Below are positions 5,021-11,721 of a stretch of 12,360 nucleotides of DNA, in pieces. The DNA comes from Chitinophaga pinensis (GTDB lineage Bacteria; Planctomycetota; Phycisphaerae; Phycisphaerales; SM1A02). The translations under genes were made by a program, and so were the position numbers. Positions within the stretch are counted from its first letter, which is position 1. Each line of letters opens with the position of its first letter. Where the stretch lies: contig CALQCP020000042.1 of the NCBI GenBank assembly GCA_943329105.2, positions 1 through 12,360 of the forward strand, written 5' to 3'. The notes under the pieces are model-generated. The model was not told the origin of the DNA. It saw only the letters and a program-made list of their open reading frames with translations, and searched no databases.

Positions 5021-6793
5021 ATGGCACAATCGAAATACACCGGGCGGCCCTCCCCACTCCTCTTGAAGTCAGGGCTAGTCGCTGCGTTCCTTGCAGGGAC
5101 CGGCGTAGGGCTGGCGGCTCAGAACGCGCACGCTGATGGGATTGTCCGATGCTGGGGATACAACTACTACGGCGAATGTGATGTACCCGCTGACCTCGGA
5201 AAGTGCTCAAGAGTCGCTGGGGGAGGCAACCACACTATCGCACTCCGAAGCGATGGAAACGTCCGATGTTGGGGAAGGAACGCCTATGGTGAGTCCAACA
5301 CACCAAGCGACCTCGGGACATGCTCAAGCATCGCGGGGGGCTTCTACCATTCCATTGCTCTCCGAATTGATGGAACCGTTAGATGTTGGGGCGCGGGAAC
5401 AACCAACAATACTTCAGATGCAAATTTCGGGCAGTCCATCGTGCCACCTGACCTCGGTCCGTGCTCAAGCATCGCGGGGGGTATCTACCATTCCATTGCG
5501 ATCCGAATCGATGGAAGCGTTAGGTGTTGGGGACGGAACGACGAGGGCCAGTGCAACACGCCAGTTGATCTCGGAACATGCTCAAGCGTTGCGGGGGGAG
5601 ACCGCCATACCATCGCAGTCCGAAGCAATGGAATCGTGAGATGCTGGGGAGGCAACTACTTCGGTCAGTGCAATGTTCCTCCTGACCTCGGGCCGTGCTC
5701 AAGCGTCGCGGGGGGATTCCATCACTCCATCGCACTCAGAACCGATGGAATCGTCCGATGCTGGGGATGGAACTACATCGGTCAGTGCAACACGCCAGCT
5801 AACGTCGCGAAGTGCTCGAGTGTAGCAGGGGGCGGCATGCACACCATCGCACTGCAAAGCGATGGAAACGTCCGATGCTGGGGAGACAACAACTATGGCC
5901 AGTGCTTCACGCCAAGTGACCTCGGAATATCCTCAAGCGTCGCGGCGGGGGCCTTCCACACCGTTGCCATCACAAACCCCGACTGCAACAACAACGGGAT
6001 CAATGACTCCACCGAACTCTCCGGGAACGACTGCGACGTAAATGGGATTCACGACTCCTGCCAGATTGCTTCGCAAACACTGGAAGACTGCAACAGTAAC
6101 GGCCTCGCCGATCAATGCGAAAAGGAAGTTCAGATTTCCATTGACTCCGAGCGCTTCGCCACCGTCGGCTACGGTTACAACAAGGTTTGGGCTGTGAGCA
6201 ACGCCGTGCGCACTGAGAGTACTGTGACGCTGACTATCCGCGGTCATGGTGATTTCAGTGCGGAAGCTGAATTCATCCGCGTGCGCGGTGGGGTCAGTTA
6301 CACCGCGCAGGCACTTGGGGGAACGTTTGACTGTGGTACGGGTCTACCAAGCACCACGATATTGACTCTCTCGCCGCAGGAGTTCAACACATCAATAGGC
6401 AATGACGGTGTGCTGCGATTGTTTATGGAAGCATCTATCGCCGTCAACCCAAACCTCTGCGCCGATGGAACATGGATCGAAGCATCACTCGACTACATCG
6501 GAGCGCGCCCAGCCGACTGCAACGCCAACGGTCTCCTCGACAGTTGCGAGATCGCGGCGGGCTACTCGCCGGATTCAAACCAAAACGGCGTCATCGACAC
6601 CTGCGAGAGTCTGCTGCTTGACTGCCCCACCGATTTCAATCAGAGCGGCTCGACCGATGGGGCCGACCTTGGCATCCTGCTCGCAGCATGGGGCGCGGCT
6701 GGACAGCCGGGCGTCGATCTCAACCATGACGGCATCATCAACGGCGCTGACTTGGGAGCGTTACTTGCCGATTGGGGCGTTTGCGCGAACTGA
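5021..6793 (+). CDS. Secreted seven-bladed RCC1-repeat protein with dockerin-like C-terminus (gene 1)
   Basis: 590 aa from the ATG chosen here. The start is fixed by alignment with gene 2: both begin M-x-x-S-K-x-x-G-R-P-S and share the segment L-V-A-A-F-L-A-G-T-G, and both lie at the same distance from the same promoter motif. Signal peptide 1-38, cleavage after A-H-A. Residues about 41-318 contain seven RCC1-type repeats of about 39 aa (V-R-C-W-G-x-N-x-x-G-Q-C ... D-L-G-x-C-S-S-x-A-G-G-x-x-H-T-I-A-L-R-x-D-G); repeat 3 is longer. Next come Ca-binding-like D-C-N-x-N-G repeats, a beta-rich domain (about 362-488), another D-C-N-A-N-G unit, and a dockerin-like pair (last 57 aa; D-x-N-x-x-G ... 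G-A-D-L-G-x-L-L). The propeller is probably a binding platform in the envelope or outside the cell, and the dockerin-like tail may anchor or sort it. Ligand unknown; no catalytic residues seen. Confidence 0.88.
   Translation: MAQSKYTGRPSPLLLKSGLVAAFLAGTGVGLAAQNAHADGIVRCWGYNYYGECDVPADLGKCSRVAGGGNHTIALRSDGNVRCWGRNAYGESNTPSDLGTCSSIAGGFYHSIALRIDGTVRCWGAGTTNNTSDANFGQSIVPPDLGPCSSIAGGIYHSIAIRIDGSVRCWGRNDEGQCNTPVDLGTCSSVAGGDRHTIAVRSNGIVRCWGGNYFGQCNVPPDLGPCSSVAGGFHHSIALRTDGIVRCWGWNYIGQCNTPANVAKCSSVAGGGMHTIALQSDGNVRCWGDNNYGQCFTPSDLGISSSVAAGAFHTVAITNPDCNNNGINDSTELSGNDCDVNGIHDSCQIASQTLEDCNSNGLADQCEKEVQISIDSERFATVGYGYNKVWAVSNAVRTESTVTLTIRGHGDFSAEAEFIRVRGGVSYTAQALGGTFDCGTGLPSTTILTLSPQEFNTSIGNDGVLRLFMEASIAVNPNLCADGTWIEASLDYIGARPADCNANGLLDSCEIAAGYSPDSNQNGVIDTCESLLLDCPTDFNQSGSTDGADLGILLAAWGAAGQPGVDLNHDGIINGADLGALLADWGVCAN
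5141..5973 (+). repeat. Seven tandem RCC1-coding repeats (about 117 bp each)
   Basis: Direct DNA repeats with a period near 117 bp, each containing versions of GATGGAA..GT.CGATGCTGGGGA and GA(C/T)CTCGG...TGCTCAAG. Repeat 3 is about 24 bp longer. They encode the propeller blades of gene 1 and are similar enough at DNA level to recombine with those of gene 2. Confidence 0.85.
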
Positions 6794-6881
6794 GTTACTG
6801 GAGCACAACAACCCCGCCCGGGTCAAACTACCTACTAAGTAGTCTCTACTTCATGGGGAAGCCTTTCATCAAGGACACTAA

Positions 6882-8039
6882 ATGACGTACTACGCCGTGA
6901 TCGACACCGAAACGACGGGGTTCGGAAAACACGATCGGATCATTGAAATCGCCGTAGTAGTCATTGACCCGGTGTCGATGGAGACGATCGACGAGTTTGA
7001 CACCTTAGTGAATCCAGATCGCGATGTCGGCCGGACAGACATCCATGGAATCACAGCATCGATGCTTCTGAGTGCGCCAACTTTCAGCGAGATACTCGGG
7101 GGTCTTCTACCGCGCTTAGACGGCGCTGTACTAGTCGGTCACAACCTCGCGTATGACGTGCGGATGTTGAGGCGTGAACTTGAACGGGTTGGTATCGAAC
7201 TTGATAAAGGGGTGGGATGTTGCACGCTGGCAATGACAGGGAGCAAGCTTGACGTTGCCGCTGCCGAACTGGATATTTCCCTTGAGAACCATCACAGAGC
7301 ATTGTGCGATGCCCAAGTGACCGCTGAGGTATTTCGGCGTATGGCGGACGAGATCGGGGAAACCTCGGCTTGTTCGGCTCAGTCTTCGGAACCATTTGGC
7401 CTCCATCGCACTCTCCGTCGCGAAGCAACTGGATGGGTTCCGTGTACGCCTCTGCTACGAAAATTGATTGGTAAAGCACGGTATCCGTCAAGCCAGCTGC
7501 GATGCGCCGCATACTTTGACATGCTGGACTGGTCCCTGGCCGATGGCCACATATCTGAAGATGAACGCACTGCACTGGATGAAGCAGAATTAAGTTTGCA
7601 ACTCAGCAAAGCAGAACTAGCAGCGATGCATGAGGCGTACTTGAAGTCATTGCTGAACGCCATCAATCGCGACGGACGTGTCACTGCAGAGGAAGCTGCA
7701 TTGTTTGAACGCATCGCTCAGGCCCTGGGGTTTTCAGATAGACGTCTCGAGCAAACTCCCCTCCCACAAATCAAGCAGGACCACGCGATCCGTTCCGGCG
7801 CGTGTGTTTGCTTCACCGGAAGTGCGTTCGATGACGATGGAAATCCCATCGAGCGCGCAACCCTAGAGCAACTCGCCGCAGCTCATGGATTACAGCCCGT
7901 CGATCGCGTAACAAAGAAATTCTGCCACCTACTGGTTGCTCAAGATGCAGATAGCCGGTCAGGAAAGGGTAAGGTTGCAGCGAAGCACGGCATTCCAGTG
8001 ATGTCCGTGCGTGATTTCATCGCGCATCTGAGTGGATAA
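6882..8039 (+). CDS. DEDDh 3'-5' exonuclease fused to TerB-like and BRCT domains
   Basis: 385 aa, cytoplasmic. Residues 1-158 form a DnaQ/RNase T-type exonuclease with the full DEDDh set: D8 and E10 in D-T-E-T-T-G-F-G, D92 in H-N-L-A-Y-D, H138 and D143 in H-H-R-A-L-C-D-A. This fold removes nucleotides from 3' ends of DNA or RNA using two metal ions. Residues about 205-287 are acidic and helical with the repeated A-D-G-H-I-S-E-D-E-R and R-D-G-R-V-T-A-E-E-A pattern of TerB-like domains. Residues about 303-383 are a BRCT domain (V-C-F-T-G ... L-E-Q-L-A-A-A-H-G ... T-H/C-L-L-V-A), which often binds nicked DNA or partner proteins. It has a good ribosome binding site (AAGGA, 6871-6875). It probably acts in DNA repair. 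It sits between RCC1 genes with no functional link to them, so its placement may reflect insertion. Confidence 0.9.
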   Translation: MTYYAVIDTETTGFGKHDRIIEIAVVVIDPVSMETIDEFDTLVNPDRDVGRTDIHGITASMLLSAPTFSEILGGLLPRLDGAVLVGHNLAYDVRMLRRELERVGIELDKGVGCCTLAMTGSKLDVAAAELDISLENHHRALCDAQVTAEVFRRMADEIGETSACSAQSSEPFGLHRTLRREATGWVPCTPLLRKLIGKARYPSSQLRCAAYFDMLDWSLADGHISEDERTALDEAELSLQLSKAELAAMHEAYLKSLLNAINRDGRVTAEEAALFERIAQALGFSDRRLEQTPLPQIKQDHAIRSGACVCFTGSAFDDDGNPIERATLEQLAAAHGLQPVDRVTKKFCHLLVAQDADSRSGKGKVAAKHGIPVMSVRDFIAHLSG

Positions 8040-8126
8040 CGAGCACTTCGCCATGGCCCGTCCGTGGTACGTCCCAACCAGTGGCAAATCGCCACACTAG
8101 GACAGGTATTGGGCGTGAGCGGCAAG

Positions 8127-8143
8127 GCTGACTGTTTGTCAGC
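8127..8143. repeat. Small perfect hairpin upstream of the 170-aa gene
   Basis: GCTGAC (8127-8132) and GTCAGC (8138-8143) with a 5-nt loop. It lies between the exonuclease stop and the next gene. TTGTCA (8136-8141) in its right arm resembles a -35 box, but I found no convincing -10. It could be a weak terminator or operator. Confidence 0.3.
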
Positions 8144-8207
8144 GATCCATGCCAGCACCATTGTTACTAGCATTGAGAACAAGCCACATGCACACCGGAG
8201 GATGGCA

Positions 8208-8720
8208 ATGACTCAAGAAAATACAAGTTTGTTTGGAAAGACATTCGATCAGCAAGTGTCTGCTGCAAGCGGATCGATTGAGGGGCGCAACATTTCGCCG
8301 AATCAGATGATCGCTGGATCGATTGTGCTCGAACCGCTCGGGTCAGGCGTCCGGGTCACCGCACGCGACTTGGATCATCGGGTCTTATGGGGATTCGTTG
8401 CATCAACCGAAACGGTGACCGAGTCTCAGACGCACTGCGCAGTAGCAACGTACGACACGCTCAAGAGATTGATTGCAGATGCGTTGGGCAGACCCGGACT
8501 TATTCCCACGCCTACGGGCGACCCAATGGTCATCGCTGAGGAAGCGATTCAATCCCTTGAGAAGTGTGCAAATCACTTACGGGCGAGTATTGCTGTCAAA
8601 TTGGTGACCGAAGCAACCCACGAGCGAGCAAGAAACATCGCACGGATCGTCCGAGATGCAGAGCGTCAAATCTCGATCGAAATGGGGGCGATGAAAGGCC
8701 CGAATTCCAAGCCGTTGTAA
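8208..8720 (+). CDS. Hypothetical 170-aa protein
   Basis: I do not recognise the family. The ATG at 8208 is chosen because GGAGG (8197-8201) lies 6 nt upstream; the same frame is open back to 8064 but that part has no ribosome binding site and weak protein character. The N-terminal half (about 25-95) looks beta-rich (M-I-A-G-S-I-V-L-E-P-L ... V-R-V-T-A-R-D-L-D), and the C-terminal third is a long charged helix (E-E-A-I-Q-S-L-E-K ... E-R-A-R-N-I-A-R-I-V-R-D-A-E-R), possibly coiled-coil. No signal peptide or membrane segment is seen. It follows the exonuclease by 168 bp, so co-transcription is possible but not shown. Confidence 0.65.
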   Translation: MTQENTSLFGKTFDQQVSAASGSIEGRNISPNQMIAGSIVLEPLGSGVRVTARDLDHRVLWGFVASTETVTESQTHCAVATYDTLKRLIADALGRPGLIPTPTGDPMVIAEEAIQSLEKCANHLRASIAVKLVTEATHERARNIARIVRDAERQISIEMGAMKGPNSKPL

Positions 8721-8972
8721 ACGAATTGTGCGCCACCGTCGAACGGATGGTCGCATCTTCAACTTCGGCACACTGGTCATCGCCGGCGCAGGCAATCCTC
8801 AAGCCCCGATTCTTGGCATTGCCAACCCACTAGGGTTCCGTCGAGCGTTTATGGAGTTTCAAGATCTTTTGCGGGTTAGAGTTAACTCTGCATTGGAACC
8901 AGAGCGCCGAATCGCGACCCGGTCTATCGCACATCTGACCTAACACCGAACACACTTCCAAAGCGAAGGTGA

Positions 8973-9036
8973 TGGGGTAGATCGTGCCAATGTTCACCAC
9001 TCAAAGTTCTCACAATTGGCGTAGATCCCTACCCCA
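8973..9036. repeat. Long imperfect inverted repeat before the 157-aa gene
   Basis: TGGGGTAG (8973-8980) pairs with CTACCCCA (9029-9036), ATC (8981-8983) with GAT (9024-9026) and GCCAAT (8986-8991) with ATTGGC (9015-9020). In total there are about 17 base pairs with a small bulge and internal loop around a 23-nt loop. It ends only 6 bp before the -10-like box of the next gene, so it lies upstream of the expected transcript. It is therefore more likely a DNA-level operator or recombination site than an RNA structure of that gene. Confidence 0.5.
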
Positions 9037-9042
9037 CACAGG

Positions 9043-9048
9043 TACAAT
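9043..9048 (+). promoter_or_regulatory. -10 box (TACAAT) of a likely leaderless transcript
   Basis: TACAAT differs from the consensus at one base and lies 6 bp before the ATG at 9055, so transcription would begin at or next to the start codon. No Shine-Dalgarno is present, which agrees with a leaderless mRNA. No -35 at the standard distance is clear; TTGGCG (9016-9021) is 21 bp away. Confidence 0.45.
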
Positions 9049-9054
9049 CACTCC

Positions 9055-9528
9055 ATGTCGGACGAACACGGGATAACGGGTCAGGCCGCTCGCACGCCAC
9101 GAGGGGTTTGGGGAGCCCTTGCAGAGCGCGCCAAGCGATGGGAACAACGGCAGCACCTGCGGGTCATCGAGGCTGCCGTCTACCAAGGCTGGGATGTACC
9201 CGCCGAGGCGTATCAGACCATTCCCCGAGAACTGTTTGAACTAATCATCGATCCGCTTGCGAGTCCGCGAGATCGCATCCGAGCAGTCGAAGCGCTGGCG
9301 CACCTCAATGAGCAGCGCGTCCATGCCGCCGTGCAACTCGACCGAATCATGCGCCTCGATGCAGGTACGGCAACGGAGCGCATCGCCCTCGTGGATTCCC
9401 TGACGGATGCGCAGCTTGAAGCGGTGGCGCGGTCGATGAGTACCGGACGCAAGCTAGGCGGTTCTCGTTGCAAGAATCCGCCCGGCGGAAAGGCAGCGAA
9501 GTGCGGAATGGTTCGAAACGGCATCTAG
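9055..9528 (+). CDS. Hypothetical 157-aa helical protein, mobile-element-associated type
   Basis: 157 aa, mostly helical. The centre (residues about 25-125) reads W-D-V-P-A-E-A-Y, then L-F-E-L-I-I-D-P-L-A-S-P-R-D-R-I-R-A-V-E-A-L-A-H-L-N, then L-T-D-A-Q-L-E-A-V-A-R. This resembles small proteins I associate with planctomycete prophage-like elements, and loosely a small-terminase-like or HEAT-like helical unit; I cannot name a family. The last 25 residues (G-G-S-R-C-K-N-P-P-G-G-K) are unlike the rest and may be a disordered tail or a frame altered by a small indel. The start is the only good ATG and lies directly after a -10-like box with no ribosome binding site. It stands just upstream of RCC1 gene 2 but has no evident link to it. 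Confidence 0.7.
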   Translation: MSDEHGITGQAARTPRGVWGALAERAKRWEQRQHLRVIEAAVYQGWDVPAEAYQTIPRELFELIIDPLASPRDRIRAVEALAHLNEQRVHAAVQLDRIMRLDAGTATERIALVDSLTDAQLEAVARSMSTGRKLGGSRCKNPPGGKAAKCGMVRNGI

Positions 9529-9652
9529 CCTCGCGGGCATGACCCACTCACACACTATGCAAGAACCGCTCCCAAACCGCCCCACGCCCGTATCTGCGCT
9601 CACGCCAGCCGGCGAACGCAAGAAAGTGACAATGAACCGCGCCACGGTCGGG

Positions 9653-9685
9653 ATTGTTGTTGGCTTCGCAAGCCAACCGTAGTAC
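9653..9685 (+). promoter_or_regulatory. Promoter with dyad spacer, copy 2 (RCC1 gene 2)
   Basis: TTGTTG (9657-9662), 17 bp, TAGTAC (9680-9685), with the perfect inverted repeat GTTGGCTTCGCAAGCCAAC (9659-9677, 8-bp arms) across -35 and spacer. The 16 bases from GGGATTGTTG to GGCTT are shared with copy 1, while the loop differs and the arms still pair. -10 to ATG is 11 bp, the same as in copy 1. Confidence 0.6.
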
Positions 9686-9696
9686 CTTTAGGACCT

Positions 9697-10392
9697 ATGG
9701 ACAGATCGAAACGCTCCGGGCGGCCCTCTGCACTCCTCTCGAAGTCAGGGCTAGTGGCTGCGTTCCTTGCCGGGACCGGCGCAGGGATGGTGGCTCAGAC
9801 CGCACACGCTGATGGGATTGTCCGCTGCTGGGGACGCAACGACTACGGCCAGTGCTTCGCGCCCGCGGATCTCGGTCCATGCTCAAGCATTGCGGGGGGC
9901 GCATGGCACACCATCGCACTCCGAATCGATGGGGGCGTCCGGTGCTGGGGACTGAACGACTACGGCCAGTGCAACACGCCCGCGGATCTCGGAACCTGCT
10001 CAAGCGTCGAGCGGGGTGCATACCACACCATCGCAATCGCGGGAGCACCGTTACCCGACACCGACGGCGACGGTCGCCCGGACTCCACCGACAACTGCCC
10101 CACCATCGCAAACCCAACGCAAGCCGACTGCAACAACGACAGCGTGGGCGACGCGTGTGAACTCGCTGCCGGCGCGCCCGACTTTAACCACGACACGATT
10201 CCCGACAGTTGCCAGTGTCTTGCAGATCTGGTCACCAACCACGAAGTTAACGGCGCGGATCTCGGCGCACTGCTCGCGTTCTGGGGACCAGTGAACCCAG
10301 CACTACTCAGTGCCGACATCAATCGCGACGGCCTCGTCAACGGTGCAGACCTCGGCTATCTGCTCAACGCTTGGGGCCCTTGCACAAACTGA
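9697..10392 (+). CDS. Secreted short RCC1-repeat protein with dockerin-like C-terminus (gene 2)
   Basis: 231 aa. Signal peptide 1-38 (S-G-L-V-A-A-F-L-A-G-T-G ... A-H-A), nearly identical to gene 1. Only two RCC1-type repeats follow (about 41-115: V-R-C-W-G-x-N-D-Y-G-Q-C twice), against seven in genes 1 and 3. Then D-T-D-G-D-G-R-P-D-S-T-D-N-C thrombospondin-type-3-like Ca repeats (about 120-172) and a dockerin-like tail (174-231), both close to gene 3. The first dockerin half (L-V-T-N-H-E-V-N-G-A-D-L-G) lacks the usual D-x-N-x-D ligands; the second (D-I-N-R-D-G) keeps them. Two blades cannot close a propeller, so the protein must oligomerise, be a degenerate copy, or act differently. It is 26 bp upstream of gene 3, probably the same operon. 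Confidence 0.86.
   Translation: MDRSKRSGRPSALLSKSGLVAAFLAGTGAGMVAQTAHADGIVRCWGRNDYGQCFAPADLGPCSSIAGGAWHTIALRIDGGVRCWGLNDYGQCNTPADLGTCSSVERGAYHTIAIAGAPLPDTDGDGRPDSTDNCPTIANPTQADCNNDSVGDACELAAGAPDFNHDTIPDSCQCLADLVTNHEVNGADLGALLAFWGPVNPALLSADINRDGLVNGADLGYLLNAWGPCTN
9817..10040 (+). repeat. Two RCC1-coding repeats in gene 2
   Basis: Two direct repeats of about 117 bp, matching the gene 1 repeats in wording (GGGGCGT...GGTGCTGGGGA, GA(T)CTCGG..C.TGCTCAAGC). Five of the seven units present in its neighbours are absent. Confidence 0.85.
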
Positions 10393-10418
10393 CTCACCCA
10401 CGCCTACACGGAGCCTCC

Positions 10419-11678
10419 ATGAAGAAGATCTTGACTAGAACCAAACTCGCGCTCACCCGTCCTAGGCTTGTGGCCGCGTGTCTCGCGACGTCGGTTGCTG
10501 TTGCGGCGGGGTCGAGCGCGTGTGGGGATGGGATAGTGACAGCGTGGGGATACAACACCGAAGGACAATGCAACACGCCCGTTGACAGTGGAGCTTGCTT
10601 ACGGGCCGCGGCAGGTTACGGTCACACTGTCGTGCTACGAATCGATGGGACCGTCAGAACGTGGGGATCCAACGACAACGGTCAGTGCAACGTGCCCGTT
10701 GACCTCGGGACTTGCTCCCGTATCGCGGCGGGTTGGTTTCATACTGTCGCACTCCGAACCGATGGAGTCGTTCGATGCTGGGGATACAACTACTTCGACC
10801 AGTGCAGCATGCCCACTGACCTAGGGCCATGCTTAAGCATCGCTGCGGGTGTTAGCCACACCGTTGCAATCCGAGTCGACGGAACCGTGAAAGGCTGGGG
10901 ACTAATTAGTCCCGCCCCCGTCGATCTTGGGACTTGCTCTAGCATCGCGTCGGGTTATGACCACAACGTTGTACTTCGGGTCGATGGCACGGTCAGAGCA
11001 TGGGGAAGCAACAGCGGCGGTCAGTGCAACATTCCCGCTGACCTCGGTTCATGCTTGAGCATTGCCGCGGGTGGCAGTCACACTGTCGTACTCCAAAGTA
11101 ATGGGACTGTTCGAGCGTGGGGAGACAACTCCTTTCAACAATGCAACATGCCCGCCGATCTTGGGACATGCTCACAGATCGCAGCGGGTTACCTTCACAC
11201 TGCAGTACTCCAAACCAATGGATCCTACCGGGCATGGGGACGCAACGACTACGGACAGTGCACACCGCCCGCTGACCTTGGTTTGTGTTCAAGCATCGCG
11301 ACGGGCGTTCGCCACACCGTAGCACTCAGCGCACCCCCACCAATCGATACCGACGGCGATGGCTGGCCTGACTCTACCGACAACTGCCAAACCATCGCGA
11401 ATCCAACACAAGCCGACTGCAACAATGACGGCGTCGGCGACGTGTGCGAAATCGCTGCCGGTACGCCGGACTTCAACCACGACACAATCCCTGATACTTG
11501 CCAGTGTCTCGCAGATCTGTTCGTTGACCACCAAGTCAACGGCGCAGACCTTGGCGCACTGCTCTCGCAGTGGGGACCGGCAAACGCAAACACCGCGAGC
11601 GATATGAATCGCGACGGTAAAGTCGATGGAGCCGACCTCGGGCATCTGCTTGCGTCTTGGGGTCCTTGCACAAACTAA
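10419..11678 (+). CDS. Secreted seven-repeat RCC1 protein with dockerin-like C-terminus (gene 3)
   Basis: 419 aa from the ATG with GGAG (10410-10413) 5 nt upstream; the same frame is open to 10371, but that stretch overlaps gene 2 and has no ribosome binding site. Signal peptide about 1-35 (basic M-K-K-I-L-T-R-T-K, then an Ala/Val-rich core). Residues about 39-304 hold seven RCC1-type repeats of the W-G-x-N ... G-Q-C-N-x-P ... D-L-G-x-C ... A-A-G-x-x-H-T-V-V-L-R kind; repeat 4 is shortened and lacks the G-Q-C part. Here most W-G motifs carry A or T where genes 1 and 2 have C. A D-T-D-G-D-G-W-P-D-S-T-D-N-C calcium-binding-like segment and dockerin-like tail (363-419) follow, nearly the same as in gene 2. 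Probably an extracellular or envelope binding protein; ligand unknown. The next secreted gene starts 43 bp later. Confidence 0.88.
   Translation: MKKILTRTKLALTRPRLVAACLATSVAVAAGSSACGDGIVTAWGYNTEGQCNTPVDSGACLRAAAGYGHTVVLRIDGTVRTWGSNDNGQCNVPVDLGTCSRIAAGWFHTVALRTDGVVRCWGYNYFDQCSMPTDLGPCLSIAAGVSHTVAIRVDGTVKGWGLISPAPVDLGTCSSIASGYDHNVVLRVDGTVRAWGSNSGGQCNIPADLGSCLSIAAGGSHTVVLQSNGTVRAWGDNSFQQCNMPADLGTCSQIAAGYLHTAVLQTNGSYRAWGRNDYGQCTPPADLGLCSSIATGVRHTVALSAPPPIDTDGDGWPDSTDNCQTIANPTQADCNNDGVGDVCEIAAGTPDFNHDTIPDTCQCLADLFVDHQVNGADLGALLSQWGPANANTASDMNRDGKVDGADLGHLLASWGPCTN
10533..11330 (+). repeat. Seven RCC1-coding repeats in gene 3
   Basis: Direct repeats of about 117 bp, the fourth being about 12 bp shorter. 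They have diverged from those of gene 1 (A-A-G-x-x-H-T-V in place of A-G-G-x-x-H-T-I), so the gene 1 and gene 3 propellers are older separate lineages. Confidence 0.85.
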
Positions 11679-11721
11679 ATATTCATACCACCGCAGACTA
11701 GCCAAATCGACTGGATTACTT

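Larger units (their letters stand above)
8721..9054. other. Intergenic region with a weak 71-codon frame, a palindrome and a long hairpin
   Basis: A GTG-started frame at 8728-8943 would encode 71 aa (rich in Arg, Ala and Leu), but it lacks a ribosome binding site and I do not call it a gene. AGAGTTAACTCT (8878-8889) is a perfect 12-bp palindrome. The 3' part holds a long imperfect hairpin (8973-9036) and a -10-like TACAAT (9043-9048) belonging to the next gene. Nothing else was recognised. Confidence 0.45.

Noticed and set aside
5141..5973. Regular direct repeats resembling a CRISPR array or satellite
   Set aside because: The period of about 117 bp keeps the reading frame and encodes RCC1 blades; there are no short identical repeats with unrelated spacers.
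8064..8207. 48-codon extension of the 170-aa gene
   Set aside because: GGAGG at 8197-8201 with correct spacing points to ATG 8208; the upstream part has no ribosome binding site.
8728..8943. 71-codon GTG-started frame
   Set aside because: No ribosome binding site, no recognisable protein features, and overlapping frames are equally open; kept only as a note in the intergenic entry.
9695..10117. Antisense open frame of 140 codons over gene 2 (and a similar one at 11289-11840 over gene 3 and the next start)
   Set aside because: They are shadows of GC-rich repeat-coding sequence, low-complexity in Arg, Ser, Cys and Pro, without ribosome binding sites.
10371..10418. 16-codon extension of RCC1 gene 3 from a TTG
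   Set aside because: It overlaps the end of gene 2 and lies before a proper GGAG and ATG followed by a typical signal peptide.
10419..10530. Lipoprotein signal in RCC1 gene 3 (G-S-S-A-C)
   Set aside because: The residues before the Cys do not fit a lipobox (no Leu/Val/Ile at -3); an ordinary signal peptide fits better.
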